The translations under genes and the position numbers were made by a program. DNA of 64,000 nt, taken from the NCBI GenBank assembly GCA_014621425.1, contig JAANBB010000115.1:37207-101206 (forward strand). The letters run 5' to 3'. The DNA comes from Cylindrodendrum hubeiense (taxonomy: Eukaryota > Ascomycota > Sordariomycetes > Hypocreales > Nectriaceae). This document shows, one piece after another, positions 1 through 11,162 of the stretch (positions within the stretch are counted from its first letter, which is position 1; each line of letters starts with the position of its first letter). Under the pieces are notes generated by a model. The model did no database searches. It was given only the letters and a program-made list of their open reading frames with translations, and was not told the DNA's origin.

Positions 1-1755
1 TGAACATTTGCTCCGGATCGTCACCGGCTGCTTCCTTCTGGGCCTCCGAGATGGGGTCGTTCATGGGCGGGGGAATGGTGAAGCCTTCAGCGTCCTTGGA
101 ACCAGGGGCTGCCGGCTGGCTTTCTTGTTGAGACGGAGGCGGGCCTGGAGGGGGTGGAACGTCTGAGACATCCTTCTCGTGGGTACCATTAACGCCGCTG
201 GTAGTCGGGATGAGTGCGGGCATGTCCATGGGAGCGTCATGAAGCGTCACTCCATTCGTGTTCTCGTGCGAAGCTGCTGACTTGGGTGGGAACGAGTCGT
301 CATCGGGGATTTTCGGCGTGTCGGGGGTTTCAACGAGAGATGACAAGCGATTATGCTCTTGTTGAAGGTTGGTAGCAGACCCCCTGGGAGAGACGCCGCG
401 ACTGTGGTGACTGTGACTCGTGCCCAGTCTTCCAAATGTGGGAGCCTTCTGAGGAGACAGCTGACCGAAGCCACCGTGCATGCTCTGTCGTCGCCGCCCG
501 CCGAACATTGTACCAAGACGTCTCAATTTGGATTCTAAAAAGGTTAGCGAGAACTTCCGAGGGGAATTAGTTGAACCAACCTGGCTTGGCCTCAATCGGG
601 ACCGAGTTGTGCTCGCTGACATCGTCGTCTGGAGGGGCCTGGATACTGGGAGGATGGATGCTGACGCTCCCTGCAGTGCTTGGGGGTGCCGGAGCAGAGC
701 TTACGGTGCCCGAGATGGAAGACTGCCTTGTGGAGGTCCTCGTGGGCGCCGCGGGCAATCTTGTCTTTCCAGCAGTGGCCTTGTTTACGAAGCTGTGAAT
801 CTCCCTTTCCGTATCGATTTCGAGCATTAGAGCAAGGGTCTGGACGGCGTGATCCTGGGTGCGCTGGGCTTGGTCGGACTCGTGGGTTTGGTACTGGGTC
901 AGGAGATCTCGGAGATTATTAACTCGCGACTCGTCAAGTGCCTGGAGAGACTCGAAAATGAATGGCGCCTGAGCCTCCCATTGCTGGGATGCGGCCTCGA
1001 GCCTAGATGATGCGGCATCGACCTTTTGAGTGTTGGCACGACCGCCCTTTCTGCTGAGCCTGTCGGATCGGTCCTGCGCTTCCTCCAGGTCTCTAGCCAT
1101 GGCGGTCAGGTTCGAAGCCATTGTGTTGATGTTCTGGGCATCGGTGCGGTTGTGGAAGTTGCGGAGAGGATGCTCGAGGTCTTTTTCGATGCGCTCGCCG
1201 AGGAGGTGGTGGGAGTGGGCGATGGCCTCGACGGAGTCGACGATTCGATTCCATGGGGCTTGGAAGACGCTGTGAATTGTTAGAACCACGTCGGCGACGA
1301 TTGATGCGTGGCGGGAGCTCACCTCAGCTCCGTCTGGCCATTGGGCACCTTGAACTGAGCAAGCTTTCGCAGACTCTGAACGTATTGTTCCTCGACGCGA
1401 CGACGCTCCTGGACGGATGGTTAGCTTGCTTGCTTCCTTTGAAGCTGAGGGGGTGTCTGATCGGATTCATGCTGGCAGCGCCATTGCATTGGCATGTCCC
1501 TCAGATCCGTCGTACCTGGAGCCATTCTGCAACCTCGGTGTTGACCCGGTTGATGCGCTTTACTCGTTCTGTGAAGACATGTGCGGCCTGGCCAGGCTGG
1601 AGATTTGCCTGTACGATGGGGCGACGAGGTTAGCTAGAGCTCGGGGTGAGATCGAGATTGGCGCAGAGCAAGACGTTGGTGGTCCAGACTCGACAGCGGG
1701 ACTTGGGTGGCCTTACCAGCATGGCGGGATACTCGGTCCTTGCCATATCTTCCAT
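1..1755 (-). CDS. syp1: Syp1-like F-BAR endocytic adaptor (muniscin), C-terminus outside window
   Basis: Fungal relative of yeast Syp1/FCHo, an early clathrin-mediated endocytosis adaptor that binds and bends the plasma membrane through its F-BAR domain and binds cargo through a C-terminal mu-homology domain. Exons on the minus strand are 1755-1717, 1608-1516, 1408-1323, 1269-581 and 534 to beyond base 1, and frame is kept at every junction. The protein opens MEDMARTEYPAML and continues with LQPGQA, ERRRVEEQYVQSLRKLAQF and PNGQTELS, the typical start of the Syp1 F-BAR domain. The long fourth exon gives the rest of the helical F-BAR region, then a Ser/Pro-rich linker. The last visible exon is a low-complexity Pro/Ser linker that would lead to the mu-homology domain, which is not in the window. 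The ATG was chosen because the first codons match the family and are followed at once by a consensus GTAAGG donor. Confidence 0.9.
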
Positions 1756-3039
1756 GGTGGGCAGGTATGGATGACTGGACAGCGCGGGGAGAGGTATCGG
1801 ATAAGAATCGGATAGGACTGTTGATTTCGTGTGTGCAGCGTAGACGAGCGACAAACTATTCGGAGGTCAAGGAAGATGAGGTCGGGCGCATGGCGATGTC
1901 GGCGGCGGCGGAGGTCGAGGAGGTCGCCTAGGGGTCGGAGCGCTGGGGAGCAGACACGCGGGACACCGCCAGAGAGGATCGCAGAGAGGGTCGTGGAGGG
2001 GATCGTGGAGTTGGAGCGATCAGCCAGGTCAGAGACAGAGACAAATCCGGACCATGGCGATGATGTGGATGTGGATGTGAATGTGATGGGCCGTTCGGAA
2101 ACTTGGAAAGGCTGGGCTGGGGCTACTTTGGGCCGAAGCTTGGGGGAAGGAAGGAAGGAAGCGGAGCTGGTGGAACGGGCTGGGATTGGCCGGGATTGGT
2201 TGAGACGTGGCGGTGGAAGTGGCTGGTTGGTTGGTGGAATATGGGCATGAAGAAGAGCAAGAGCAGCCAACCCACATGCAACCCACAATCCACAACTGAC
2301 CAGCCGGACAGCCCCAGTGGGCCAAGCCTCAGCCGAGCTGGCAGCTTCCTTTTTCGAGCTAATTACAAGTCACGAGGACAGACACATGACGCGACGGACA
2401 ACCGACGGCAGAAAACAGACGGCAGAAAGCGTCTAGACGGCGGCAGAAAGCAGAAAGCAGAAAGCAGACGGCAGAAAACAGACGGTCAATCCGCAAACGG
2501 CTCCGTTACCACCTACCCACCCACCTCTAGGTACCTTGCCTACCTATAGTATGCACTACAGCGCGCCATGTTTTGTTTCCTCAATTCCCTTGGTTGGTTG
2601 CGTGTTTCGTTTAATTTGATTTGCATTAATTATTTCCTTCTTCTCCACGCCCGCCCGGCCTTGTTTCTCTTTGATTGAATCTTGGCGCCATACGTAGCCC
2701 TCCTGAGACACGGGCCTCATGTTTGCTCAAGCTCCTCCCCCGCTGTTTCGCCGCATCCGCGGCTGAACCAACCGCTGACGCTCCCAACTGAGGCCTGCAG
2801 GAGTATGGGGATTCCTTGGCATTGTCGGTTGCTTCACTACAGCTTACACAAGCCGCATTCTGAATTCACAGTCGAGGAAAAATAGCTCAAGTGTCCGGAG
2901 GTAATTACTAGACGCGGGAATATTCGGTCACAGTCACGGTCACGTGTTGCTTAAGTAGCTAGCTAGCCAGCACTGTCAAGCCACCTCCTAGTCGCGGTCA
3001 GCAATCAAGAAACACGGCTTCTCCGCCCATATCGTCCCC
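1756..3039. other. Divergent intergenic region between syp1 and a Zn2Cys6 gene
   Basis: Shared 5' region of two divergently transcribed genes. It is purine-rich on the + strand up to about 2230, consistent with a CT-rich leader for syp1 on the minus strand. It holds the short repeat block listed separately and no protein I can support. Confidence 0.5.
2404..2485. repeat. Short imperfect repeats of a CAGACGGCAGAAA-type unit
   Basis: The words gacggcagaaaa, cagacggcagaaag and cagaaag recur head-to-tail about seven times in 80 bp. The unit length wobbles between 7 and 13 bases, as expected for a slippage-generated microsatellite-like tract in a promoter region. Confidence 0.7.
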
Positions 3040-4727
3040 ATGGATGACTCAAAACCTACCAAAGGTATGTCTGCAAGAACTGAGCCCTTCAATCGGTGAC
3101 TGCAGCATGGCCCTTGGAGGAGCTTCGTTCGCCCCACCGTTGCGGGCAGGCCTCCCTAGCTAACTGCCGGGGTTTGCTATGAAGGATGCCATCAGTGCAT
3201 GATACGACGAATCAACTGCGATAGAACCATCCCGCATTGCACCAAATGCAAGGCAAAGCGTCTTGCATGCCCTGGGTATGGGGTCCGTTATCGATTTGTG
3301 CCAATCAACACCGTGATTGCCCGTGGTGATCCGCGAATGGCCTCGACCCAAATACGCAACTCTAATGTTGAGCATCAAGGTGCTGCTTACGCAGCATTGC
3401 ATGAGCAGCGGGGACGGAATATAGACACAATTGTTCATCATTCAGGGGAATTTCCTGAACTTCCGAGGCCCCTCGATGATGAGACGCCACGGGATGAACG
3501 ATACCCAGACTTGGTTGCTAATCACAAGGAAACCCCAAACCGGCATGGCCCTTGGAGCATCAACCCAACCCACAAGGCCAACAGACACGTACATCATAGT
3601 ACAGATGCCTTTTCCTCTGCACTTCATAACGGTTGGGCCGTCAATCACACCCATTCTCATCGCACCCATGCCCCGTCAATTTCGATTCCACGAATACTCG
3701 ACCCCATCGACGCCAAGACGCGCTTCCTGCTCGACCACTGCAAGTTCCCCACATTCTTATTTGAGCTTAGCTGACGTTGTTAGTTGCCTTGCATGTGTCT
3801 TCCGTCATGGCTCTCGCCGATAGCGAGGGAACCGGATGGCGAACTCAAGTGTTGCCACTGGCTCATGTAGACCCCTTCATCCAACAAGCTGTCTGTGCCG
3901 CTTCTTCATTCCACCTTGCCCCACACATGCCACATTTGCTTGGTGCTGCCGAGAAAAGTCGGGCTGCCATCATCAGCCGTCTACGCGAAAGAGCCAACAG
4001 TGAAGGTGCCTTGGACGAAGTAACCTGGACGGCTATCATCCTGTTGATCGTAGGGGATCTGGTCAACGGAAGCGATGATATCATCCCAATGCACAACATG
4101 CTTACATCTTTTGTGGCGGCCCGTGGGACCACGGATTTGAAATCGCCATTGGCCCAGTTTCTATATTTCCAGGCACAGCTGTATGGGCTCCTTTATTCTT
4201 GGCGTCCCCAGAATCGTCTTTTATGCGGAACTAACGCACCATCTAGCATCTCATTTCTCATACATCACGTCATCGCCGAGTCTAAAGGCGTAGAGAGCGT
4301 CAACCGAGCAATTCCTATCCCAATGGAATCGTTCCTGCAGTTGGACCCGAGTTGGCACCAGACACGACACCACCCCGTGCTTCCAATGTATCTTGATATG
4401 TTCAATGTTGCGGCTGAGATCTATAATCTGCGGGCGGAGGCACACTCCGTTCCCGTTGACCAAGTCCGCATGCATAACCTCATCCAACACCTGCAAGAAA
4501 AGATTGAATGCTTAAATCACAAGCCCGGCTCGCACGCTATGGCATGGGCCGGCTATATTGCAGCCGTGGAGTCACGTTCTGAAGAACAGCGCAGATTCTT
4601 TACCACTAAATTGCGTAGCGCTTGGGAATTAACGGGTTTCAGAAGCATATTAAATTCAATGGAAATGCTGCCAACTGTATGGGAGCAACGTACAGGTGAG
4701 AAAGGAACTGAGAGTTTGCTGCAATAA
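3040..4727 (+). CDS. Zn2Cys6 transcription factor with fungal-specific C-terminal domain
   Basis: Predicted nuclear DNA-binding regulator of 507 aa. Exons are 3040-3064, 3185-3739 and 3784-4727, summing to a whole number of codons. The first intron splits the zinc cluster: exon 1 ends in the Gly codon before CHQC, giving C-x2-C-x6-C-x6-C-x2-C-x6-C (CHQCMIRRINC, then DRTIPHCTKCKAKRLAC and PGYG). The second intron begins GCAAGT, so it is a GC-AG intron of 44 nt with CTGAC near the acceptor. Removing it joins LLDHF to ALHVSSVMAL and recreates the usual start of the fungal trans-activation domain (family of PF11951), followed by WRTQVLPLAH and AVCAASSFHLA. It is convergent with the aminotransferase gene 85 bp downstream, so it could regulate that neighbourhood; this is inference. 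Confidence 0.82.
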
Positions 4728-4812
4728 AAGTATAGCATGTTGCAACGTACTCGTCAATAGACAAAGAGGTGCCAAATTGTCCAAGACGCTATCATGAATC
4801 AAGGGCCTATGT

Positions 4813-6322
4813 TCACCATCGGCCGTTCCACTCCTCGCCTTCAACCTCAGTGTAGTTGTCAACCTCTTTCAGGGAAGACTTCAGAATATCCAATCCCGTT
4901 GCAAGTTCCGACTTTGACATTGTAAGCGCAACACTCATCCGGATTCGGTCCGGAGTTGACAAGGTCAAGACGCCTCTGTGCATGGCCAGGGCACAAATCT
5001 TTCGGCCTGGCGATTGCGGCTTAAGAATGATGTTGAAATCTCCTCCCCGAGCTGTAGCATACTCGACGTATGGTAGAGAACTCCAATTCGCCGTCTCTTC
5101 CATGAAATGCTTCTCAATTGCTTGAGCCTTTTCGAGGAGATGTTCTTCGTCAATTACCTTCAACGCCGCCTTGGATGCGGCGATCCCAAGGGGCGTAAAG
5201 GCAAAGGTGGACACAATCTCAAGGATCCCAACTTGTCCGGCGATGTTGTCATTTGCGAGGACATAAGAGGCTGGATAAACTCCACCAGTAATGGACTTGC
5301 CCATGGTTACAATGTCGGGGACGACATCAGGTCCGAGGTGCTCGTACGAAAAGAACTTGCCAGTCTTTCCGGCCCCCATGCGCACCTCGTCGGCGATGAA
5401 CAGGATATTGTATTTCTTGCACAAGTCATACACCTGCCTGGCGTAGCTGATTTCCTCTTCAAAGGTTCTAATCGTGTTAGTTTGGATCAAGGGCTTTGGG
5501 CTACGACGTACCTGAGTTGTCCATGGATGCACTCCATGATGACAGCGGTCACACGACTGTGATGCTGACTCAAACATTCTTCCATGGGTTTGATGTTTCC
5601 ATATTGCAACAATTCGCCGGTTTTTGGGTTGGTGTTTAGCTGTAAGAGATTGTCCATACCATAGTCCGTATATCAAGTTAGGTCGATCTTCAATTGACAC
5701 GGAGAGGCTTTACTTACTGGACCTTTTTTCATGTGGGTCCATGAGATTCCACACTCCTCCTGTGACACCGTGGTAGTTGTCCGACACCCCGAGGATGAGA
5801 CACTCGGAAGCCGGGATCCCCTTGACCTGGATACCCCATCTACGAGCCAACTTGCATGCGGTGTCGGCGGCTTCGGAGCCAGAGGTCATGGCTGCTACTT
5901 TATCGTAGCCGAAGCGCTTGCACAGCTCCTCGGCAAACGGTGCCCAAGTCGAGTGCTGTACCGCAATGTTGAACAAGGCAGCTGGGTCATGTCAGCCCTT
6001 GGTCTCCTGATAATTAGGTCACTTTACCCTTGTCTAGCTGGGCCTTGAAAGCATCCACAATTACCGGATGAAGATGGCCCTGGTTTACAGCGCTAAGCAT
6101 GCATATGAAATCGAGGTACTCTTTGCCATCGACATCCTACATTCCGGACTTAGTCAACCCCCGAATATCTGGCCCCAATTCATGGATCTTTAAACTTACC
6201 CACATCTTGCTACCTTCCGCTCGGTCCAAAACAGCCGGAAGGGGACAGATACCACCAGCAGTATATTTGTGATACTGCTGGTCGACTTCTTTCGTCTTCT
6301 CCGATAGTCGTAGGGGCTCCAT
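4813..6322 (-). CDS. Class III PLP aminotransferase, ornithine-aminotransferase-like; one splice acceptor appears mutated
   Basis: PLP-dependent omega-aminotransferase fold, closest to ornithine/acetylornithine aminotransferases; the substrate is unknown. Exons are 6322-6200, 6136-6028, 5981-5718, then 5665-5512 and 5467-4813, for 434 aa. Visible features are TSGSEAADTACKLARRW (cofactor phosphate region), NYHGVTGGVW, IADEVRMGAGKTGKFF (DEV aspartate contacting PLP), MGKSITGGVYPASYVL with the Schiff-base lysine, and STFAFTPLGIAA. The oddity is the junction after exon 3. Homology and frame require exon 4 to begin at 5665 (YGMDNLLQ, then NTNPKTGELL), but the two intron bases before it read GG, not AG, although the donor (GTAAGT) and branch-like CTAAC are intact. 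The next AG, at 5641-5640, breaks the frame. The gene may therefore be non-functional, or use a rare acceptor. An in-frame ATG at 6355 would add 11 residues. Confidence 0.75.
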
Positions 6323-7759
6323 ATTGATAGAAGCAGGAACAGAGCGTACGAGCAAGTGGTAATGTACTTATTTATATGTGAAACCAGGATGTACAATCTT
6401 CAAGGAGATCAATGATTGCAAATGATGCTTTTTAATGTTAAAGAAGTCGAGAACATCTAAATGCAGACATCACTTATATACCCGTTCTAGACGAGCCTGA
6501 GATTGTATACTTCGCCGCCATGAGGGATATCTGACGCAATTCCATAGTATAAGCCCAATTATGTAAATTATAATAACTGTATTGTGTTGTACTGGTCTCC
6601 TGACACTGGTTGTGATGCTGATTGGATGCGCCGTACTCGCAACTACTGCATCGCTTTGATATCTGATGATATTGAATAAGACTAGAATAAACATGTATGC
6701 CGTAGAAGAAAGCCAAGCCGTAAATAGCTTATGAAAATAGCAGCCACGATCCAAAACTTGAATAGTGGGTTAGAATAATTTGGAATTGCAGCTATACCCT
6801 GCAGCTACAGTCCAAAGATTGAAAGAGTAGGTTGGAATAATTTGGAATTGCAGCTATACCCCGCAGCTTAGAATAGCAGCGTGGACTAAGTGGCAGCTTA
6901 GAATATCCTACTAATACGGCCAGTGACAGTAGCTAGGGGTAGCTCACCTCGTATAGGGCACCCATGTCGCCGCTGAGGTACCGCTGGCTTTGGTATCTAC
7001 CTTTGCCGATAGTTTTGTGACCATACCTGCATACGTCACCAGTATTATTAACTCATACACGGATTTAATGCTGTAATTGCCGGTTCGTGCGTCAAACAGC
7101 TCCACATCTTCAAACAAATGTTGGTGAACACAACTTGTAAGCTTACTGTATTTAAGTCTCCGACTATGAAATTTGACTTCAGACTGCCGTAGCTTGTCAG
7201 TTCAACGGTAGTGTGTCTACTGTTAATGCCATAGCGTTTCCTGGCATATTTGCCATCATTGGTTGTCTTTGGACCACGAGAAGACTTGGGCATTCACACG
7301 AGACAACACTTCGTGGGGTCCATCGGGCCTCAATGGTTAGCATAACTCTTGAAGCCACAGTTTTGTCCAGCTGACCAGTTCATTCATCATCATCGTCATC
7401 CATAATTGTCCGTTCAAGTTGCGATGGGGTGCTGTGTGGGTGACCACCACCTTGCATGTAGGATTGGCTATGGTAATATTACTCTGCTGAGTATGCGCCT
7501 AGAACGAAGCGAAACATGAAGAGGCTGCCCTTGGATTGAAGGCCTGTTGCCAACAATATTTTACGACTGTATTATTATCATTCAGATGTCATCATCTTTT
7601 CAACTATCAATCAGTTATATTATGTCAAAGGTACAATATTCTCAAGAGTCCATTAATCCTTGGGTTCCTCCCTCATGCCCATCCTATAATTCCAAATGTC
7701 AGCCGGATTATTTTATGCCCAACTATTTAGAAAAGCCTTCAAGTCCAACAGGCCAGGTT
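6323..7759. other. AT-rich intergenic region
   Basis: About 1.4 kb between two minus-strand genes. It contains an imperfect 62-bp tandem duplication (listed separately). Short open frames here show neither recognisable domains nor good start or splice context. The first few hundred bases upstream of 6322 should contain the aminotransferase promoter, but I see no clear element. Confidence 0.5.
6744..6868. repeat. Imperfect 62-bp tandem duplication
   Basis: A core of 42 bases ending gcagctatacc[c/t]gcagct occurs at 6765-6806 and again at 6827-6868, offset by 62 bases. Homology extends leftward through a shared (a)tccaaa[a/g][a/c]ttgaa word. A further partial copy of cagctta follows near 6895. 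No terminal inverted repeats or coding capacity were seen. Confidence 0.75.
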
Positions 7760-8873
7760 TCACTGATAAACTTGAACCAGTTCAACTACTCCAAATCCTT
7801 TCTTCTGTCCCATGAATCGTCCGGACACAGTGACGAACCCCTCGTATGCCGAGTCAGCAATGTGCCTGGAGCCATACATTTCTTGATCTGGGCGGACTGA
7901 ATTGACCTTGAGATAGTCACCGTTGTCAAACTCAAGCCTCCAGCTGAGAGGGTAGGTAACATTGGTATTCGGAGATGTCCAAGTCTTTGTCATGTCTGGG
8001 GTTAAGGTGTAGGCTAGAATATGAATCGACTCATCGACGCGGATAGTGGCGAATTGCTTGCTCTGGGTTTCGGTTTCGAAAGCCCAAATGCTCGCCTTAA
8101 TTGCGGTTCCCGGGAAATTGACTTGAAACCAGGTCCAGTTTTTGGGAACACCCCAAGAAATTTGGCGGTCGTACCATGTGAAAGTGCTTTTGGGTTCGAT
8201 CTCTACGACCTCGTCTCCAATGGTGAGGCTTCCCTCCGTCTTTGCAGAAGGAATTCCCCAATGAGTCGCGTTTGCAGGTCTATCTCCAAAGCCGATGATG
8301 CCCCCGCCGCCGTTGAGCATGACTTTGGAGGTGGCCTCCCAGCTCAAGTTGATGGAGTAGTCAGTGGTTTCAACGAATGCAGCCATCTTGGAGACACCAT
8401 CTTCCGAAGTAGCCTTATATCCGTAAGTGCCAAAGTCGAGATTGAGTGGAGACGCTTTTTCGGCGACAGTTGTGGCTTTGGCTTGGGGGGTGCAATAAGT
8501 GAGGTCGACCCAGTAGTCTAGAGTCTTCAAGTCCAAGATTGAGGATCGACACTTGGTGTCTTGCTCTTTCTGTGTCAAAACATGAGAGATGGCAAGATAC
8601 TGCTTGCCATTAGTGCTGGTTATGTAGGAACTAAGCCAATAGGACGACCCCAAATCGATGTCGTACTGAGAATCAGCAAAGTCGACAAGTTCGGGAACGT
8701 GGGACTGGTTAATTAGTAGCTCCCCTTCAACACTTGGGTATGGACAATCTTACATTGCGGAAGGTTGACTGAGCTTCAGGTTTGAAGACGTAGCGACTTT
8801 GGGAGCGTGGGAGCAAAGTGCCAGTGCAAACCTTTGCCAAGGCAATGAGGATGAGGAGGTTGTCGTAGATCAT
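7760..8873 (-). CDS. Secreted AttH/CrtC-type lipocalin, kievitone hydratase-like or Diels-Alderase family
   Basis: Predicted 354 aa in two exons, 8873-8754 and 8704-7760, with a GTAAGA donor and phase 0. The N-terminus IYDNLLILIALAKVCTG is a clear signal peptide. The body has the pattern of the double-lipocalin AttH/CrtC family, which in fungi covers kievitone hydratase (phytoalexin detoxification) and several decalin-forming Diels-Alderases of secondary metabolism. Supporting stretches are SSYWLSSYITSTNGKQYLAI, the GGGGIIGFGDRPANATHWG loop, and the C-terminal half with SWGVPKNWTWFQVNF, WRLEFDNGDYLKV and AYEGFVTVSGRF. Several N-x-S/T sites fit secretion. Exact activity cannot be read from sequence. 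No polyketide or peptide synthase lies in the window, so a secreted hydratase/hydrolase role is slightly favoured over pericyclase. It lies next to an aminotransferase and a Zn2Cys6 gene in an accessory-looking block. Confidence 0.78.
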
Positions 8874-9888
8874 AATGGATGTACTTGAGATAGTCGAGTA
8901 TTGATAGTTGGGTGATGTGAATTGAGAAGCTTAGCCGTCGTTACTCATCATTATATAGTTAGGTAGCTGCGGAAGACTCGGAGGATTGTTGACCGACCAG
9001 GTCATGATCTCGTCTAGTGAATCCGCCGAGCCCATTACACTATTGTGGTTGACATTCACAGACTGGCCGAGCACCATATCCCGCTGAGTCAGCGTTGGAC
9101 TCTTTAAAATTGAATAACAGGCGAATCAAATATTTTACATCGCACTCGCTCAATTATTAGACGGGGTGTGTCATACGTTGATTTCACTCAGCCCACGCTC
9201 GACTTTTTGAGGGACACCCATCGTCGTTTCAGTCCTTTAATGAAATGACGTCATCAAATGGCTTGGGGAAGAAATTAGAGAGCTTGCATGGTAGCCATTG
9301 AGTTTTCCCAGCCGCTGATAGGATTGTTTCAACTCGAGCTTCCGCTGAGTCAGCAGGGACAGGACGAACCTGGCCCAATATCCAGATCGAGGCGGCAATG
9401 CAAATGAACAGGTCAAATTTGTCCTTCAGACCCTTGTAAATAATACGTTGGTCGACGGGGAGACGCTTGGACGGCGGGAGATTCGAATATTTCCATGTCG
9501 CCGAGAGACATCAAGGCGAAGCAGGTAATACGAGAACTAGCTGAGGCTTAGGGTAGCCAGTTCTCCTGGTACACGCTTTAGGTTACGGAGTAAAAGTTCT
9601 TGCATCCTACGGAGTACTGTAGCATAAGCTAGGTAAATTGGGAATTCTTTAAGTTTCGGAATGGATTCCCGGAAACGTCACTGAGAAATTAGAAACGTAA
9701 AATGCGGAATGTTAGACACGGCTTGACGCTGAAAGCAGAGCTCCAAAGGATCGTCTAAGTGGCACGTGGGCACGTGGTTGTCGCCGCCCTAACTAATTCC
9801 CGAACACCTCCACTAAACACCACTAAAACATCACGAAACATCACCGGACATTTCATTCCCGTCGCCGCCACCAGCCACTAAAACAGCT
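8874..9888. promoter_or_regulatory. Divergent promoter with two GCTGAGTCAGC palindromes and one TGACGTCA
   Basis: Intergenic region between the lipocalin gene (minus) and the kinase gene (plus). The 11-bp palindrome GCTGAGTCAGC occurs at 9083-9093 and 9344-9354, with the CRE-type palindrome TGACGTCA at 9246-9253 between them. TGA[C/G]TCA is the core recognised by Gcn4/CpcA-type and AP-1-like fungal bZIP factors, and TGACGTCA by ATF/CREB-type factors. The motifs are seen directly; regulation by a bZIP protein is inference. Nothing else in this kilobase looks coding. Confidence 0.5.
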
Positions 9889-11162
9889 ATGACCTCACCA
9901 ACGCCCGACTGGAAGGCTGCTCTGTCGGCCTCTGACCGATATGAAACTATTCAGAAAATGTAAGCTGCTTGTATTTCTCCTCTGCTTCTCTGCTCACGCC
10001 TTGCTTAGACAGCAATCTCTGGGTTCGTCCAGCATGAGTGACGCCATTGCTATCGAGCAGGCTGCCTTTCAAGTCTCATCTACGCAGGTGCGTATCGTCT
10101 CACGACTCCACGCCGCCCTGCTGACGGGGATATCAGGATGAATACAACCTTGCGTGTCAGCCAACCGCCAGCCCGCCGCCCCAAAGTGCACTATATGATG
10201 ACCTCCTACGGGAATCCGAAGAAGGCGTCCGCATCGGCTCCTACACAAACTGCACCCCCGTTTCTGAAGGTGTCACCTCTCAAGTTTATCGGTCTGGCGA
10301 CAAGGCTCTCAAAGTCATCGTTGCCTACCAAAACATCGAGCCGCACAATCCCCAGCGCGAGGCTAAGATCCTCACGACCCTCCGCGGTCCCTGCATCCCT
10401 CTGATTGAAGTCTTTCGTGACCAAGAGCAGCAGTTTGTTCTCGTATTTCCTTTCATGCCCTATACCCTAGCCGATCTTCTCGACAAAGGACCTCTTCCGC
10501 TAGCCGACGTTCGCGCCATCTTCACCGATGCACTCCATGCGTTGAGAGATATCCACGCACAGGGCATCGTTCATCGTGACATCAAGCCCTCCGCCATTCT
10601 TTTGGCCTCTCCTACTGGCCCAGCCTACCTGTCCGATTTTGGCACCGCCTGGCACCCCGAGCTTTCGGCACGCTCCGAACCACCCAACGACAAGATCCTC
10701 GACATTGGCACCGGCGCCTACCGCACTCCGGAGACTCTCTTCGGCGACAAATCGTACGGGCCGCCCGTGGATATGTGGGGTCTGGGAGTCATGCTGTCCG
10801 AGGCCATTCGGGACCCACCGGTAACTGTCTTTGAGTCCCGTCCAGCTCACGAAGACGGCAATCAACTGGGCCTCATTCTCAGTATCTTCAAGACATTAGG
10901 AACGCCAACACCGGAGACGTGGCCCGAAGCGAAGGCGTTTAGGATATCGCCCTTTGAGCTCTGGACCGTCTTCCCTGCCCGGCCCTGGGACGTCATTCTC
11001 CCTGACGTGGACCCTGACTTTAGGCAGCTTGTCGCATCGCTCGTCCGGTACGACGGCCAGAGAGCCACAGCTGAGCAGGTTTGTCTCACGTTTGTTACCT
11101 GAAAGGATTGAACTGACAGAACGCAGGCGTTAAAGCACCACTGTCTCGCGGCAAGTCGCTAA
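9889..11162 (+). CDS. CMGC-type Ser/Thr protein kinase, Csk1-like (CDK-activating kinase family)
   Basis: 375 aa from four exons: 9889-9959, 10009-10087, 10137-11078 and 11127-11162, all GT-AG and in frame. The last exon encodes only ALKHHCLAASR. Kinase landmarks are the VAIK-type lysine in KALKVI, HRDIKP at about residues 196-201, DFG at about 217-219 (LSDFGTAW), the activation-segment end AYRTPE, and DMWGLGVML. The glycine loop is degenerate. The catalytic-loop asparagine that normally follows HRDxKxx and binds magnesium is alanine here (HRDIKPSAIL), so catalysis is doubtful unless this is normal for the subfamily. The short length, PYTLADLL hinge region and TLGTPTPETWPE segment suit the fungal Csk1-like group, which activates Cdk1/Cdk7-type kinases in Schizosaccharomyces. 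The subfamily call is moderate. Confidence 0.8.

Noticed and set aside
7048..7293. 81-codon minus-strand frame beginning MPKSSRGPKT
   Set aside because: Basic start looks plausible, but the rest has no pattern and no flanking support.
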